From Cryptomeria japonica (taxonomy: Eukaryota > Streptophyta > Pinopsida > Cupressales > Cupressaceae): 64,000 bases of DNA. The notes beneath the pieces were generated by a model. That model saw nothing but the letters and a program-made list of their open reading frames with translations, did no database searches and had not been told where the DNA came from. Of this stretch, positions 10,912 to 22,872 are shown one piece after another; the stretch's first letter is position 1, and every line of letters starts with the position of its first letter. Both the position numbers and the translations under genes were made by a program. The stretch spans positions 27,422,272 to 27,486,271 of the forward strand of contig NC_081405.1 of assembly GCF_030272615.1 (NCBI RefSeq), written 5' to 3'.

Positions 10912-13125
10912 ACTATTAGAATGATAACTTTTATTGTCTACATTATTAATGTTATTTCTATATGTCCTTTCATATATAAGATTTTTCTAAATTGAAAAAG
11001 AGTAAATTTCAGTAGACAATGACACTAACGTCTAGACAATGCTCCTCTACCTTTAAAATATCACACAATATGCTTAGGATTATTCAACACCTCAAATTTT
11101 TGTATGCACTCCATTTTTTCATCAACAAAGACCAATTTTAAGGAAATGAAATCAACCATATTAACTATCACTGACTATAAAAGAAACAAAAAAATAATAA
11201 TATTAATGTCCACAAAAGACCAAAATATACCAATGGAACTTAATGGTACACAAGAGAGGAAAGGAAATCCAAAGAGGCTACAATCTTATACTAGGCTGAA
11301 AAATGAATGCAAGATGAATGTGTGACAATAGCAGAGACTACCTAGTAAGGAGGGTGAAGAAAAGCAGGAAACCGAAAATATTTCATAACAATGTCGTATT
11401 ACAAACATTACAAAAAAAATGAAAAAGGAAGAACATGCTGTTTGCTGCTATATCTGATAAATTAATAATACAAATGATAATGCATACCAGACACGGCAAT
11501 AAAATATATCTTTATTCGCACATGCAATTATTTCAAAGAAGACCACCAAAGATGGTCAGCCAAGGATTACAATTGACCCGACTATTCCATACTACTTTCC
11601 TTGGTTGTATGGAAAGTAGCTTGGAATTCTGATTTTATTACCAGCAAATTACAATTTCAAATTAATAATTGTTTAAGACAAGTAGAGCCAAAATTGGCTT
11701 ACCAGTTGTCCTACGCTAGCCTGGATGAGCTTATTTTGATGCTAGAGGTGGTGCACAAAACAATACAGGAGCCTCCAAGTGCTGTAAATTGCTCCAAGGT
11801 GTTTTATTCTCCTAGTATATAATTACCAAAAACAAATAACTGAAGAAATAGCAGATCAAGTACTTTATTTTAATTCTTGCCAGGAGAAATCTCCAGAATC
11901 GACCTCTTTTCCCCACTAAAATGCTAATGTAGCCCAAATCTGCTATAAATTCCCTGAAAAAACCACTGATTTGTCTTTATTTGCTGCCAACAATGAATTT
12001 ACAAACAAATTCCAAATCTAAAACCCTCCAATTTATTTTATTGGCTTCACAAGCCAAGTAAGAATGGTACGGCCAGCCTAAAGATGGTAATGCCAACACC
12101 AATTAGCAACTAACTTGCTAGAAATGTCCTTCAATTTGCTCAAATCTACTGTTGTCTCAGACCTGCTGTAATTGTAAAATCTCCTCCAAATGTTGACCCC
12201 AAATGGCCTGAAAGAGGATCCTTCAATGCTGCAAGTGTGTGGGTTTTCGTCCAAACGCTGAAGAAGATTCAGAGTTTTCATTCCCAACCTGAAATTCCAA
12301 CCAATCTTGCTATTGCAAAGCTCTCCAAGGATGAAAATATCAATAATAAAAAATAACGAATGCCAAATCATTCCCATACACCTCTTTTAACCTTCTCCAA
12401 ATCCCACACTCAACTTAGGGCTTCAAAATACCAAGATTTCAAATAATACTCCCTCCCAACTTAGGCATCCAATATGAGGGTCATATTTCATTAATAAATA
12501 GGCCCCCACTTAATTAAACCATAACTTCCCTAGGTAGGCGTGCAAAAGGGAGAAATACTTTATGTTTAAATTTGCACTTTATAACTTACTTTTATAAAGC
12601 CACTTTTAATGAAATATTTTTATTATAATCATAAAGTAACTTTATAATGAAATAACATAAAGTGTTAATAGTTTACTCCTCCCAAGGCCAAAAATGGCTA
12701 ACTACAAAACATCTCTACAACCCCAATCATCTCCTATCCTTGCAATTGCATGCGGAGATGGCTAAAGTGACATTTCATTATATAATTTTATCCCCTTTTT
12801 TAATAATTAAATTAATTAATAAGTCATCCTTTTAAATAATATTTATTTTGGACAGCTTAATAAGAATTAATTTAATTAATTGTCACTTTTAAAAATTGGG
12901 GACATTACAAGAACCCCTAACCAAAAAATTAAACTGGAGTAAGAAGGAAGATTAGATAAAATGATGGGCAGTGATGACCAGGACCCAATGTTAAAAACGA
13001 CAACATTTAAAAATTCTATATAAAACAAGGATGTTTTAGTATGGACCTCTAAAGATCTTAAAAGAGTACCTCTGGAGTTATGTGTGCACCGATGTCCCAT
13101 TGTACCAAGAGAATAGCCAATAAGA
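10912..13125. other. Intronic DNA, no gene recognised
   Basis: AT-rich sequence with short ORFs only. No domain signature, TSD-bounded element or conserved motif could be supported. The piece at 11475-11610 (CATACCAGACACGGCAATAA...GGATTACAATTG) resembles, in opposite orientation, the LTR at 29177-29521, so an old LTR remnant is likely there. Confidence 0.4.
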
Positions 13126-13129
13126 AAGA

Positions 13130-13560
13130 GACCATATTGGATGAACCAAAATTATGTAGCTAAGGTCCAAGAGGAGATAAATAAAGATCATATTCAAGGT
13201 AGAAACTAGTGAATGGGTATCACCAATAAGTCATCTCGTTGGAGTCATAGAAAATCAAAATATTTGTAGACTTAAGAAGTCTCAATGCAATGACTATTAA
13301 AGGTCTATTTCCAATACCTTTCACAAATTCCATCCTTGAGGAAATGGCAGGGCATGAAATATACTCCTTTATGGATGGACTCTCTAGCTACAATCTAATC
13401 AATATTAATGAAGAAGATAAACTGAAAACTACTTCTGTTGTGGAAGATGGAGTATGTGCATACAACAAAATGTCATTTGTCTCATGCAATGCTCTTACAG
13501 CATTTCAATAAAGAATTCTGCATATTTTCAACAAGATGTCTATTGTTAATTTTAAAGCCT
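13130..13560 (+). pseudogene. Ty3-type reverse transcriptase fragment
   Basis: The 13290-13511 frame contains PFTNSILEEMAGHEIYSFMD followed by G-L-S-S-Y-N, the RT block around the first catalytic Asp (Y-S-F-x-D-G-x-S-G-Y), then an E-D-K-L-K-T-T segment and a terminal A-F-Q. Upstream, across stops, is an N-Y-V-A-K-V-Q-E-E-I-N stretch typical of Ty3 pol. The YxDD region, RNase H and integrase are not found nearby, so it is a dead fragment. Confidence 0.75.
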
Positions 13561-13983
13561 TTTGATGCAGAGAAAAGGACTTTCACATTGGTTTAAACAC
13601 AAACTTGATCAAGGGTTTCAACAATTCCAACACAGGTGCAGCCTATGTATTCTTCCTAGACAACTACCTTTGGGCTTACTTTGGAACCTTCGAACACATC
13701 TGTATTGGCACTTTAGGTGACATGTACAGGCCTATTATAGGGCATAAAAGATCATAAAGACTCCTTATGGTGACTTACAATGTTGCAGCAATATACTGTC
13801 ATTGAATTTCTTACTCTTTTAAAACTAGGGAAGACAACACTTTCAATGATTTAAGATCTTTCAATTACAACTTGTTTCAATCGCCCACCTTTGACTTGGA
13901 AGGCTTCTCACATACTCCTTGAGTGAATCCCATCGTTTCCCAACCCCAAATACACTTTGACACCTTCAAATGCATTTTGACAT

Positions 13984-14251
13984 TGTTTTCCCCGTAGGGT
14001 GTCAAGTTAAGACATTGCATAAATGACAGAAGTACACAGAATATATGGAACTCACAAGTGTTCTATTGATTCATAATAAGCCAGTACATACAATGATAGC
14101 GATATGTTCGACTACAATAGCATGTCCAAAGACTGGAAACAGATACAATATAAAGGAGTTTGGTCAGTTACCCGGTGCCAACTGCCGACAACCGACGGGT
14201 TAACTACCGATGCTAACGCAATTTACCTTAATGCTTAATTACCCGACAACA
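13984..14251 (-). mobile_element. 3' LTR of a short-LTR element (268 bp), minus strand
   Basis: On the minus strand it starts TGTTGTCGGGTAA and ends GGGGAAAACA. It is followed (at higher coordinates) by the polypurine tract and the palindrome GTCGTCTCTGGACGAC (14273-14288). Closely related in layout to 1273-1533 and 43809-44118. Confidence 0.75.
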
Positions 14252-14341
14252 TCATCCCCCTCAAAAAGAAATGTCGTCTCTGGACGACAGACAACCAAAA
14301 TGGGAATGATGTACAAGCAAAACTGAAACCCAAACAACAAA

Positions 14342-14850
14342 TCACTGGGGAGGGCAAGAGGGCATCCCTGAAGAAGAAGGGGCCACTGATGTCGAAGCCA
14401 ACTGCGCCCGCAACCGCATCACCTGATCAGTTCGATAAGCAAGGTCCCACTCGGCCACCAACTGGTGCTCCCATGACCGCTTCACCCTGAATACAGCCTC
14501 CATGAGTTCCTTTTGCTTCGCCTCCAACTCTGCTGCAAGGCTGGTAACGCAGGTCTCTGTTGTGGTCCGCATCTCTGACTCAACCGCCAATGCTACTCTC
14601 ACAGAGCTCAATTCTCTCTTCACTATGTCCAGAACCTCCTCCACACGGCCGGCTCGGGCCTGCTGCTAGGCCAACTTCGTCTCCAACGACGAAATGCGAG
14701 CGGCCAGCTCCGCAGCTCTATCTGCTTGGATCTGAGCCTCCTGGAGTCGGTAATAGCCATCCCGCACAGCCTGCTCAATCTGTCTCACCAAAGTCTGCAC
14801 TTGACTCTCTCCGGCCACCTCCTGACACTGCCACTCTGCTCTCATCTAAT
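14342..14850 (-). pseudogene. Coiled-coil 3' ORF of LTR element, truncated
   Basis: Minus-strand homologue of the ORF at 3-1181: same coiled-coil pattern, a Q-L-V-A-E-W-D-L segment and a VAPSSSG tail, ending just before the polypurine tract. An in-frame TAG near 14667 and truncation at about 14850, where LTR-derived repeats begin, make it a pseudogene. Confidence 0.65.
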
Positions 14851-15700
14851 TTCCTTTTCGCCAAATTCCTCCTTCACTAAGAATTTCCACTCTTGGGTGG
14901 AGTTTTGGCCTGGAGGAGGATTTTTTCCTTCTACACTAACTCTTTATGCTCTGCATTTCATATTCATTCTTCTAGACTTGAATCTAGATATCTGTTCCAC
15001 TTGCAGTTAATGTTCAATTATTTCTAAAAATAAACTTTCCAAAAATAGATTTTCTAAAAATAGAAAGTTTGTCGAAATACAAAATTAGGTCAATCGGGGC
15101 CACAGTGAAACTTTCTAAAAATAGAAAGTTCTCACAAAACATGGGAGGCCCTTTGAAGGATAAAGTATTGCCAAAATGCGAAATTAGACCAAACGAGGCC
15201 ACAGTGAAACTTTCTAAAAATATATATTGCTAAAGATAGAAAGTTCCCGAAAAATATATATTTGGGCTGGAGGAGGATTTTTCCTTTTCGCCAAATTCCT
15301 CCTTCACTAAGAATTTCCACTCTTGGGTGGAGTTTTGGCCTGGAGGAGGATTTTTTCCTTCTACACTAACTCTTTATGCTCTGCATTTCATATTCGTTCT
15401 TCTAGACTTGAATCTGGATATCTGTTCCACTTGTAGTTAATGTTGAATTATTTCTAAAAATAAAATTTCCAAAAATAGATTTTCTAAAAATAGAAAGTTT
15501 GTCGAAATGCAAAATTAGGTCAATCGGGGCCACAGTGAAACTTTCTAAAAATAGAAAGTTCTCACAAAACATGGGAGGCCCTTTGAAGGATAAAGTATTG
15601 CCAAAATGCGAAATTAGACCAAACGAGGCCACAGTGAAACTTTCTAAAAATATATATTGCTAAAAATAGAAAGTTCCCGAAAAATGCTCAAATATCACTA
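14851..15700. repeat. Tandem duplication with 431-bp unit, rich in AT hairpins
   Basis: The sequence from TTCCTTTTCGCC at 14851 repeats from about 15282 with only scattered changes, so the offset is 431 bp. Each unit contains several copies of AACTTTCTAAAAATAGAAAGTT, a 9-bp perfect stem with a 4-base loop. It belongs to the giant LTR whose other end is at 20797. Confidence 0.8.
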
Positions 15701-16404
15701 GTGGCTTGGATTCTCTTTCATTTCCTCATATCAATTCTCAGGGTTATTGTTGTGACCTTTTTCACACATCACCCCATTGCAAATGGGGACCCTCCCTTTT
15801 TTTTTGCTTTCTAGGAATTTTGTTAGTCTCGTGGCCTTCCGCTTCAGTTCTGCTCGGTTTTGTCAAGTTTTGAATAGCTTGAGTCCTAAAGATTGAAAGT
15901 CAATTTGTGCAAGCCAAGTGATAACAGAGTCTAGACATTGTCAAAGTGCCTAGAAAGGCCAAAGGACGAAGAACGCAATTGATTTGAACGAATTCGAACA
16001 ACTTTCTATTTTTAGAAAGTTTGCTTTTTTTGCTTTTTCCTATTTTTTAGGAAGTTTCGTTTTGGGCATTTTTAGCTCGATCCCCGGTATGGCTATTTTT
16101 AGAAAGTTTTCCCTATTTTTTAGGAATGTCTTCTTTTTGCTTTTTCGGAGTGAGGACCTAGGGTTTGCACTGGTACCATCGACCTGCATCAATCGCAATC
16201 AAAGATTTCCAAGTTTTGACCCAAAAAGCTAAGTTCCTACATTTTAGGGGTCATGACGCTTCAAATGGGTTACCTAAGTATGGATTTCAAATATCACATT
16301 AATCTGGCTAAAATTGATGAAGTTATTAAATTTTTAAGTTTTTCAAGTATTTCTCTAAGTCTGGCTAATCAATGTTTGATGGTGAATGCATGTCAGGAGC
16401 TCTA

Positions 16405-17610
16405 CAAACTCCGCCCTATGAATGATGGAGACTCTCCAAAGTCCGCCCAAGGTCATGAACTTCAAAAAGTCTGCCCTCCAAGCAAAGTAAATGGTGTTGT
16501 GAACTCCAAAGTCCGCCATGAAGGTAGACTCCAAAGTCTACCATGAAGGTGAACTCCAAAGTCCGCCCATGAAGGAGAACTCCAAAAGTCCGCCCAAGGT
16601 GTAACTCCAAAATTCCGCCCTCCAAAGTACAAAGGCAATGGTCATGAAGTCCAAAAAGTCCGCCCTCCAAAGTGCACATGTAGGAGAAAGTCCGCCCAAG
16701 CAAAGTGGTGTGTGAACTCCAAAGTCCACCCAAGGTGATAAGAAAAGGTGACAAACTCCAAAAGTCCGCCTTGCAATGAAAGGTTAAGATAAAAGGCAAG
16801 CAAAGTGGCATGAACCTGAAAAAGTCCGCCATGGAGGGAGAAAAGTCCAAGGTGAAGATGCATAAGTCTCGCAAAAGTCCACCCTAGATGGAAAGGAATT
16901 GAGGTGCATGAAATGAGCAAAGTCCGCCTTGATGTATGTTGCACAAACTCATGGAAGTCCGCCCAAGGTGATGGGTAATGGTGCATGAAAAAAGTAAAGT
17001 CCACCCAAAAGGATATCATTTGGTGCTTAAGTATCTCAAAGTCCGCCCAAGAAGTAAGGGAAATAACAAAGTTGAAGGATTCTCAAGTCAAGTAAAGTCC
17101 GCCCAAGAAGTAAGGGAAATAACAAAGTTGAAGGATTCTCAAGTCAAGTAAAGTCCGCCCTCCTTCAAATCAAGGTGCATACATCAAACAAAGTCTGCCT
17201 TCCTATGTGGTGCATCATCTTCATAAAAGTCCGCCTAACCTGCATGGAGCTCAAGATTAGTAAAGTCCGCCATGAGTAAGGTGCATGCAATTAACAAAGT
17301 CCACCTTGGAGGTATTAAGAAGAAAGGTCCAATGCAAGGCAAAGTCTGCCATAGTCATGAAGAGAGCAATGTCCACCCTATGCTGCAGATGAAAAGTTCC
17401 AAGGTAAGTTGAACTCCGCCCAAGGCAATGAGTGGAGTGCAAAGATCAATCCAAGTCCGCCTTGAGATAAGGAAAATATGGCCAAGTGTATCAAGTGGTG
17501 CACATTCTCCACCAAATCTGCCCAAGAATGATAATAAGCAAAGATTCTTAAGTTTCTTCAAGTCTGCCCTTCCCCTACAAACTGAAGTGCAACAATTTAA
17601 GATAAGTCTG
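16405..17610 (+). repeat. AAGTCCGCCC minisatellite, about 28 copies
   Basis: The core AAGTCCGCCC (variants TCCACCC, TCTGCCC) recurs every 29-70 bp with unrelated sequence between the cores. It occupies the same relative part of the LTR as the palindrome arrays of the other giant LTRs. No stable ORF. Confidence 0.85.
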
Positions 17611-19144
17611 CCCAAGGGAGAGGGATACATGCTAAGTTTGAAGAAAAAGGAATATTCTTGAGTGATGTTACCAAGATTTGATGATAAAGTTTGAACTGAG
17701 ACCAAATTAGAAGGTTTTTTCAAAGAAGAATATTGCAGATTTGGTTCGAATTGTGAACTGAAAATCAATTTAGAAAGTTGCATTGGAAAGACAAGATGAA
17801 GATTTCAGTAGTGGCAAGTCAACTAAAGACTGAATTAGAAACATTCCTTGCAGATTTGAAAGACTGAGGATGAATTAGAAACAAATTTTAGAGAGATTTC
17901 TGAACTTCAAAACAAATACAATTCATCCTTTCATTTTCTCACATGAAGTTCGAGTTTTGGATAGCAAAAGGAGAGAGTTTCTGCGAGATTTTGTGCAGGT
18001 CTGAGTTTACACGCAGATTGAAGGAGATTCTTGAAGAGAAAATTCACATATTTTTGAGATTCTGAAGGTGACAGGGGTATTCAAGGAAGATTTATTGAGT
18101 TTTCATCCTGGTTTTCAAATTTTGGATGGAGTTTTCAGGGACTTAGTCTGATTTTAACATATTTTCCCTGTATCCAAATCTGATTGACATTCACAAACTT
18201 TGGTACTAAGTTGCTCAGAGCAATCAAAGACAAATTTCACTCCCAAACCTTTAAATCAGAATGAGTTTTTGAGGGTTTCTAAAATTCCTAAGTGTCCGCA
18301 GCTTGTTGAAAGCTAAAAGTTTTGAGGAAGTGGAGAATAAGAGCACTCTGCCATCGAACCTTCAAAGTTTGCCCTCAAAATGAGGATTCTAATTTATTTT
18401 CTTCTGGTTTTGCAGGTTTTGGATGATGGCTGAACGTAATGAATGTCTGAACAGCAGAACTTTCAATCATATCAATTCATATTTGTGAGGAGTTATCTAG
18501 AGCTTTTTACCCTCCTCCCGTGCAACATAAATTGGTAGCTGAAGGCGGGATCGTCACAGAAAACACAAATGGAGTTTCAAGCCAAATTCAGAGTTGAAGA
18601 CAGGACCACGAGCAAGGTTCGTCCAAGCATAAAGATGGCCAAAGTTTGGCTAAGTATGGGAAGAGCTATTATGATGAAGGCCTAGAGGAATTCATCTCCG
18701 AATTCGAGACACTTGAAAGAACCTCAAGGTATCAAGAAAGAAAAGTTCTCAGACTTGGTGAAGATATGGAAAAGTTAAATAAATTTCCAACTTCTTGAAG
18801 GATTTCATCTCCTAAAGAAATTTAAAAGACAAGCTCCCAATCAGAATCAAATGGTGACAAGAAGAAATCAAATTTCCATACTTAGACAATTTCTTCACAC
18901 AAATTGGAAAATTCAAGGAAGACATCCAACACGCTGCGGTGGCGCCTCGTCATCTTCCAACCAATCAAAATGTTCCAAGTTAGAATGTCTAGGTTCAATG
19001 AACCTAACTTATCCAGAAGCTTCTAGAAGGGCACACTTCACAATGCAACAACCTTCTATTTTCATTGTTGGTTCATATTTAGCAAGAAGGACAAGTGTCC
19101 CCAAATGTAATTTTCTCATTGGTCGAGGGGTAGTTAATTTTGGG

Positions 19145-19235
19145 AAACCCTAATTAGGGTTTTATCTTTCAATATGGGCCCTTGATCATTGTTTGATCTC
19201 GGTCATTCATTATTTTCTAAAAAACTATATAAGGC
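19145..19235 (+). promoter_or_regulatory. LTR promoter: palindromic telo-box and TATA box
   Basis: AAACCCTAATTAGGGTTT (19145-19162), two head-to-head telo-boxes, lies about 65 bp upstream of CTATATAAGGC (19225-19235). The same pair, on the minus strand, is present in all other giant LTRs here. Probably the start site for the element's genomic RNA. Confidence 0.7.
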
Positions 19236-20797
19236 TACCTCCTCTCATTTGGAGAGGGTGAGGTTTTTGATATATTGTTGCGTGAAGGTCATTTTTCAAA
19301 TAATACATTGCATGTGCGCTTTCTCTTAAGGCTTTGTAATCTCTGTTATTTGAGTGATTAGCATGGTTTCAATTTCCTCAACACATTAATTAGAAGTTAA
19401 TTTAGATTTGCTTTCAAAGTTATTAGAATTGAATGAAGAATTTGATAAGTATTAATTAACGGTGTATCTCCGCTCATACTTTTGGTGAATGGATGATTTC
19501 CATTTCACCGTGCAAAGTTAGTCTGAGCCTATTCCCTGTGTATGCCAAAACTTCGATCATAAGCACAACCCATTGAAGATTGCACCCACTTTGTGTAGTT
19601 GTCCTTGGTGTGGCGAAGCAAAGTGCGGTTTCCTGAGAACACCTAGTTAATACCATCTCCAGAATTCGTAGGTTTAGATCAGCTTTCTTAACCCTATCCC
19701 CTTTTCCCCTTTTTGAAAGTCTAAATCCCGGAAAATCCAACAAAAAGAGAAAGAGCCTAAAATTGACAAATCTATGTAAGTCCAGATGCTTGAAAGACAT
19801 TCGTAAACGTAAGTCCCCCTTGAGATTTTCAGCATACACTACCCAAGTAGCTATCCCACTAAAGTCGCGCGTTCGCACATATAGACCTTGGAATCAATAG
19901 TGATTTTTCAGGAGAGGATAGAATACCTTTGGGTATCTTATTCTAATGTTTGGTAGATGATAAAACGTACACCAACAGTTATCTTGACACTTAGCCAAAT
20001 GTCCATCATTCCCTTCCGTTGACTATGCATTCTTTGTTCTATTATTGCAATCTCTTCCTTGGACAATGATATCACCCACTCAACAATGTCCTCCTCTCAA
20101 CATCCAAAGTCTTGCTCCTCATAATATACTTGAAGAAAGACAAGGAAATGTTGTAAATGCGAAATTAGACCAAACGGAGCCACAGTGAAACTTTCTAAAA
20201 ATAGATATTGCTAAAAATAGAAAGTTCCCGAAAATGCTCAAATCTCACTGGTGGCTTGGATTCTCTTTCATTTCCTCATATCAATTCTCAAGGTTATCTT
20301 GACACTTAGCCAAATGTCCATCATTCCCTTCCTTTGATGTGCATTCTTTGTTCTATTATTGCCATCTCCTCCTTGGACGATGATATCACCCACTCAACAA
20401 TGTCCTCTCAGCATCCAAAGTCTTGCTCCTCATAATATACTTAAAGAAAGACAAGGAAATGTTGTGAAGTACAAGCATCGATCAAGTTCATAGTTAGCAA
20501 AATGCAAAGTTTGAAGGATAAAGCAATAAGCACAATGCATTTCTCAATACATTAAAACCCTAATTCTCGACTTGATGACAATATTAAGACTGTATCCTGG
20601 CTAGGCTGTATATTCCTTAAGAATCCATTCCCTACTTAGTCACTTCATTACTTTCAAGATCAAAATCCAAACCAACAAGACCTTATAACTCATTCCTCGG
20701 GGTCGGGAGACAACACAAACTGCAAAAGACTTGGTTTAATCAGCAAAAAGAGGGGGTCCCCATTTGCAATGGGGCGATGTGTGAAAATGTCACAACA

Positions 20798-22126
20798 GTA
20801 CTAAGTGCAAAATTGAGGGGCACACGAAAGGTAATTGTCCTAAAAAGATGTTTTGCGAGACTTTCCAGGTGATTGGTCATTCAATAAAGGAGTGTCCATA
20901 TAATTCGAAGACTAGAAGTACTCTTCACACAAGAAGAATCTAGCCCATCGAAACCACAAAATGTATTGCCAAGCGGTTATGGAAATCAACAAGGGCGAAA
21001 TCAAATACAATACGACTCCAAAGGAATTCCTACCATACAATGTCGACAATGTAGTGAATGGGGACACTTTGCGAGAGACTAACAAAATAAGAAAGACAAC
21101 ACACTATTATTGTGCAAATGGTGTGGACCAGGGAATCATGAAGACACCAACTACCCAAAGCAAAAGGATATTAATATGTTGGACGTAGCAGAACAAGACA
21201 AGGCAGTTCTGGAAATCACGAGAGCACAAACGAAGAAGGCAGTGTACTCGAACCCATGTACAGAGGAGGAACGACTCTAAGAAGCTAGAGCAGAAGTAGA
21301 ACAAGTGTTGACAAAGGAACGAATAACCTCCAACAAAACTGCAAGTACGTCATTGCGATCAGAGTCAAAGAAGAACATAATTCAATAGATGTTACAGACA
21401 ACCGCACCCATCAAGGTGATATAACTTCTTCAAACTATGCCACAACTAGGAATGGCAATTACCAACGCGGTCAGTGATGACAACTCCAATCATCAAAAAC
21501 AGAACAAGCCACGGGAGAAACTGACAGAGAAACCCCTAAGTGAAGGGGACAGGGCGAGTGACCTGATGTTGCTAACAGTGAGCATTGGCAAGAAGCCAGC
21601 CGTCATGGAGATGGAAATTATGGGAATGAAATTAACAAACACCATCCTCGATGGAGGCTCAAGAGTCAATGTACTACCAAAGAAAACTTGGAAGAGCCTT
21701 AGAAAACCTATGCTCTGGCCGCCAACATTCAATTTGGTGGATGCCAACTAGCACGGCATTAAGCCATTAGGGACTTTGATGGCACAGAAGGTAACAATTG
21801 GCACATAGCCCTTCTTCCTAGATTTCGTCGTCATCCTATTAGAGAAGGTGTACGAGGCTCTCCTCGGGAGAGGGTGGTTAATCAATACGAGGGCAGATCA
21901 CAAATGGAAGTGGAACGCACTCCATCAAGAGTAAGGGAAGGAAGTACGTCATCGACCTAAGGAATCAGGTGGTGAGTGAAGAACTAGCATCTTCAAACTC
22001 GAAGTCCAAAGACAGAGAATGGAGTACGGAGGAAGCAAGAGGATGGAACAAAATGACGAAGGGGTAGTGGAACTGGAAGATTGTTGGGAGGATGAAACAA
22101 GTTCTCTAAACGAATTATTTCACTAG
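20798..22126 (+). pseudogene. Gag zinc knuckles and retropepsin-like protease (decayed)
   Basis: The translation near 20800-20900 gives a Cys/His pattern with E-G-H-T-K-G and I-K-E-C-P-Y, two decayed CCHC knuckles; another Cys-rich pair is near 21040-21180. The 21437-21751 frame contains DLMLLTVSIGKKPAVMEMEI and ILDGGSRVNVLPKKTWKSL; D-G-G-S sits where the D-(S/T)-G of Ty3 proteases is expected. Several frameshifts and stops are present. The coding homology ends at a TAG (22124-22126) in the context FH-stop, shared with the copy at 39395-39397. Confidence 0.75.
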
Positions 22127-22199
22127 AAAATGGAGGACTATGAAGTCTTCTACCTCAACTGCAACATGCTACAGATTGGTGGAATTGAGGAAGTGCAAA

Positions 22200-22872
22200 G
22201 TCCGTACACAGGCCAAGCCCGAACATTATGTATGAGAACAGGCTCAAGGGATTGTATGGGGTCAAGCCGTATGAGAAGGTGAAGAGAAGTTGGAGGAAAC
22301 TATATGGGAGTGGAGGTGAGCCGTACGGACGAGGGAAGGGAAGTCTATATGTTAGTCGGCAATGGGCCAACATAGCATTGGGGAGCCATACACGGTTGAG
22401 CCGTACAGGACTAAGGAAAGGATTGTATACAAGCTAGGTGCAAGAGTTGTATAGAGGAGACCATACACGACCAAATACAAGGAGTCGTACGTGGAAGAAG
22501 ATGATGCACTAGGCGAGTTGCAAGTGAGGAAGCCATACGAAAGTAGGAGAAGGCCATACGTGACTACACCGTATGGGCAAGTAGGGAGGAGGTAGTACGA
22601 AGAGCAAATACACAAGCCATACAAAAGGAAAGACCAAACGTTGTATAGAGGGGGAGGTAGTAAGTCGTACAGACATGAAAGACCATACCTAACCACAAGA
22701 ACATACTTACAGGCATCGTACAGACAGGAGAAGAGGATGTAAGGATTGATGTCATACACAAAACCGCACATGACAGTAGAGAAGTCAAGTCCATATGGGG
22801 CAGAGGAGAAGCCGTACTCGAATTCAAAGACATTGAACGAAAACACTAAACCGTACATGGAAAACTAATCAA
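22200..22872. repeat. Spacer with recurrent CGTAC/GTATG motifs
   Basis: Between protease and LTR the motif family (C)CGTACG/CGTATG/CATACG recurs every 15-45 bp; it resumes at 27120-27470. The corresponding spacer at 39760-40340 and the fragment at 29650-30050 also carry GTAC/ATACG motifs. No coding frame is conserved. Confidence 0.6.

Larger units (their letters stand above)
15748..19977 (+). mobile_element. Giant solo LTR, 4,230 bp, plus strand, TSD GTTAT
   Basis: Flanked by GTTAT at 15743-15747 and 19978-19982. Starts TGTTGTGACC and ends ACACCAACA. The last 60 bp align with the ends of the other giant LTRs (GGAGAGGATA...GGTAT...TTATTC). Layout: terminal hairpin, AACTTTCTATTTTTAGAAAGTT palindrome (16001-16022), a minisatellite (16405-17610), then the telo-box palindrome and TATA promoter near the 3' end. 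No internal domain lies next to it, so it is a solo LTR from recombination between two LTRs. It inserted into another member of its own family. Confidence 0.9.
14853..20797 (-). mobile_element. Older giant-LTR fragment (minus), split by a younger solo LTR
   Basis: Starts on the minus strand at 20797 with TGTTGTGACATTTTCACAC and the terminal hairpin CCCCATTTGCAATGGGG. It runs down to 19983, is interrupted by the solo LTR 15748-19977, and resumes below 15743 with matching sequence. A repeated phrase of about 55 bp is present on both sides (15690-15745 and 20230-20285). No CAACA end is found; it is truncated near 14853 at another element. At 20798 it interrupts a gag zinc-knuckle coding region. 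Confidence 0.65.

Noticed and set aside
15748-20797. A single 5-kb element with TGTTGTGAC at both ends in inverted orientation
   Set aside because: Flanks do not form a TSD. A CAACA end with TSD GTTAT exists at 19977, so 15748-19977 is one LTR and 20797 is the start of another, older LTR on the other strand.
22155-22858. Long minus-strand frame (168 codons) rich in Tyr, Leu and Ser
   Set aside because: It is the complement of the CGTAC-motif spacer, lies antisense to the element, and has no match in the second copy.
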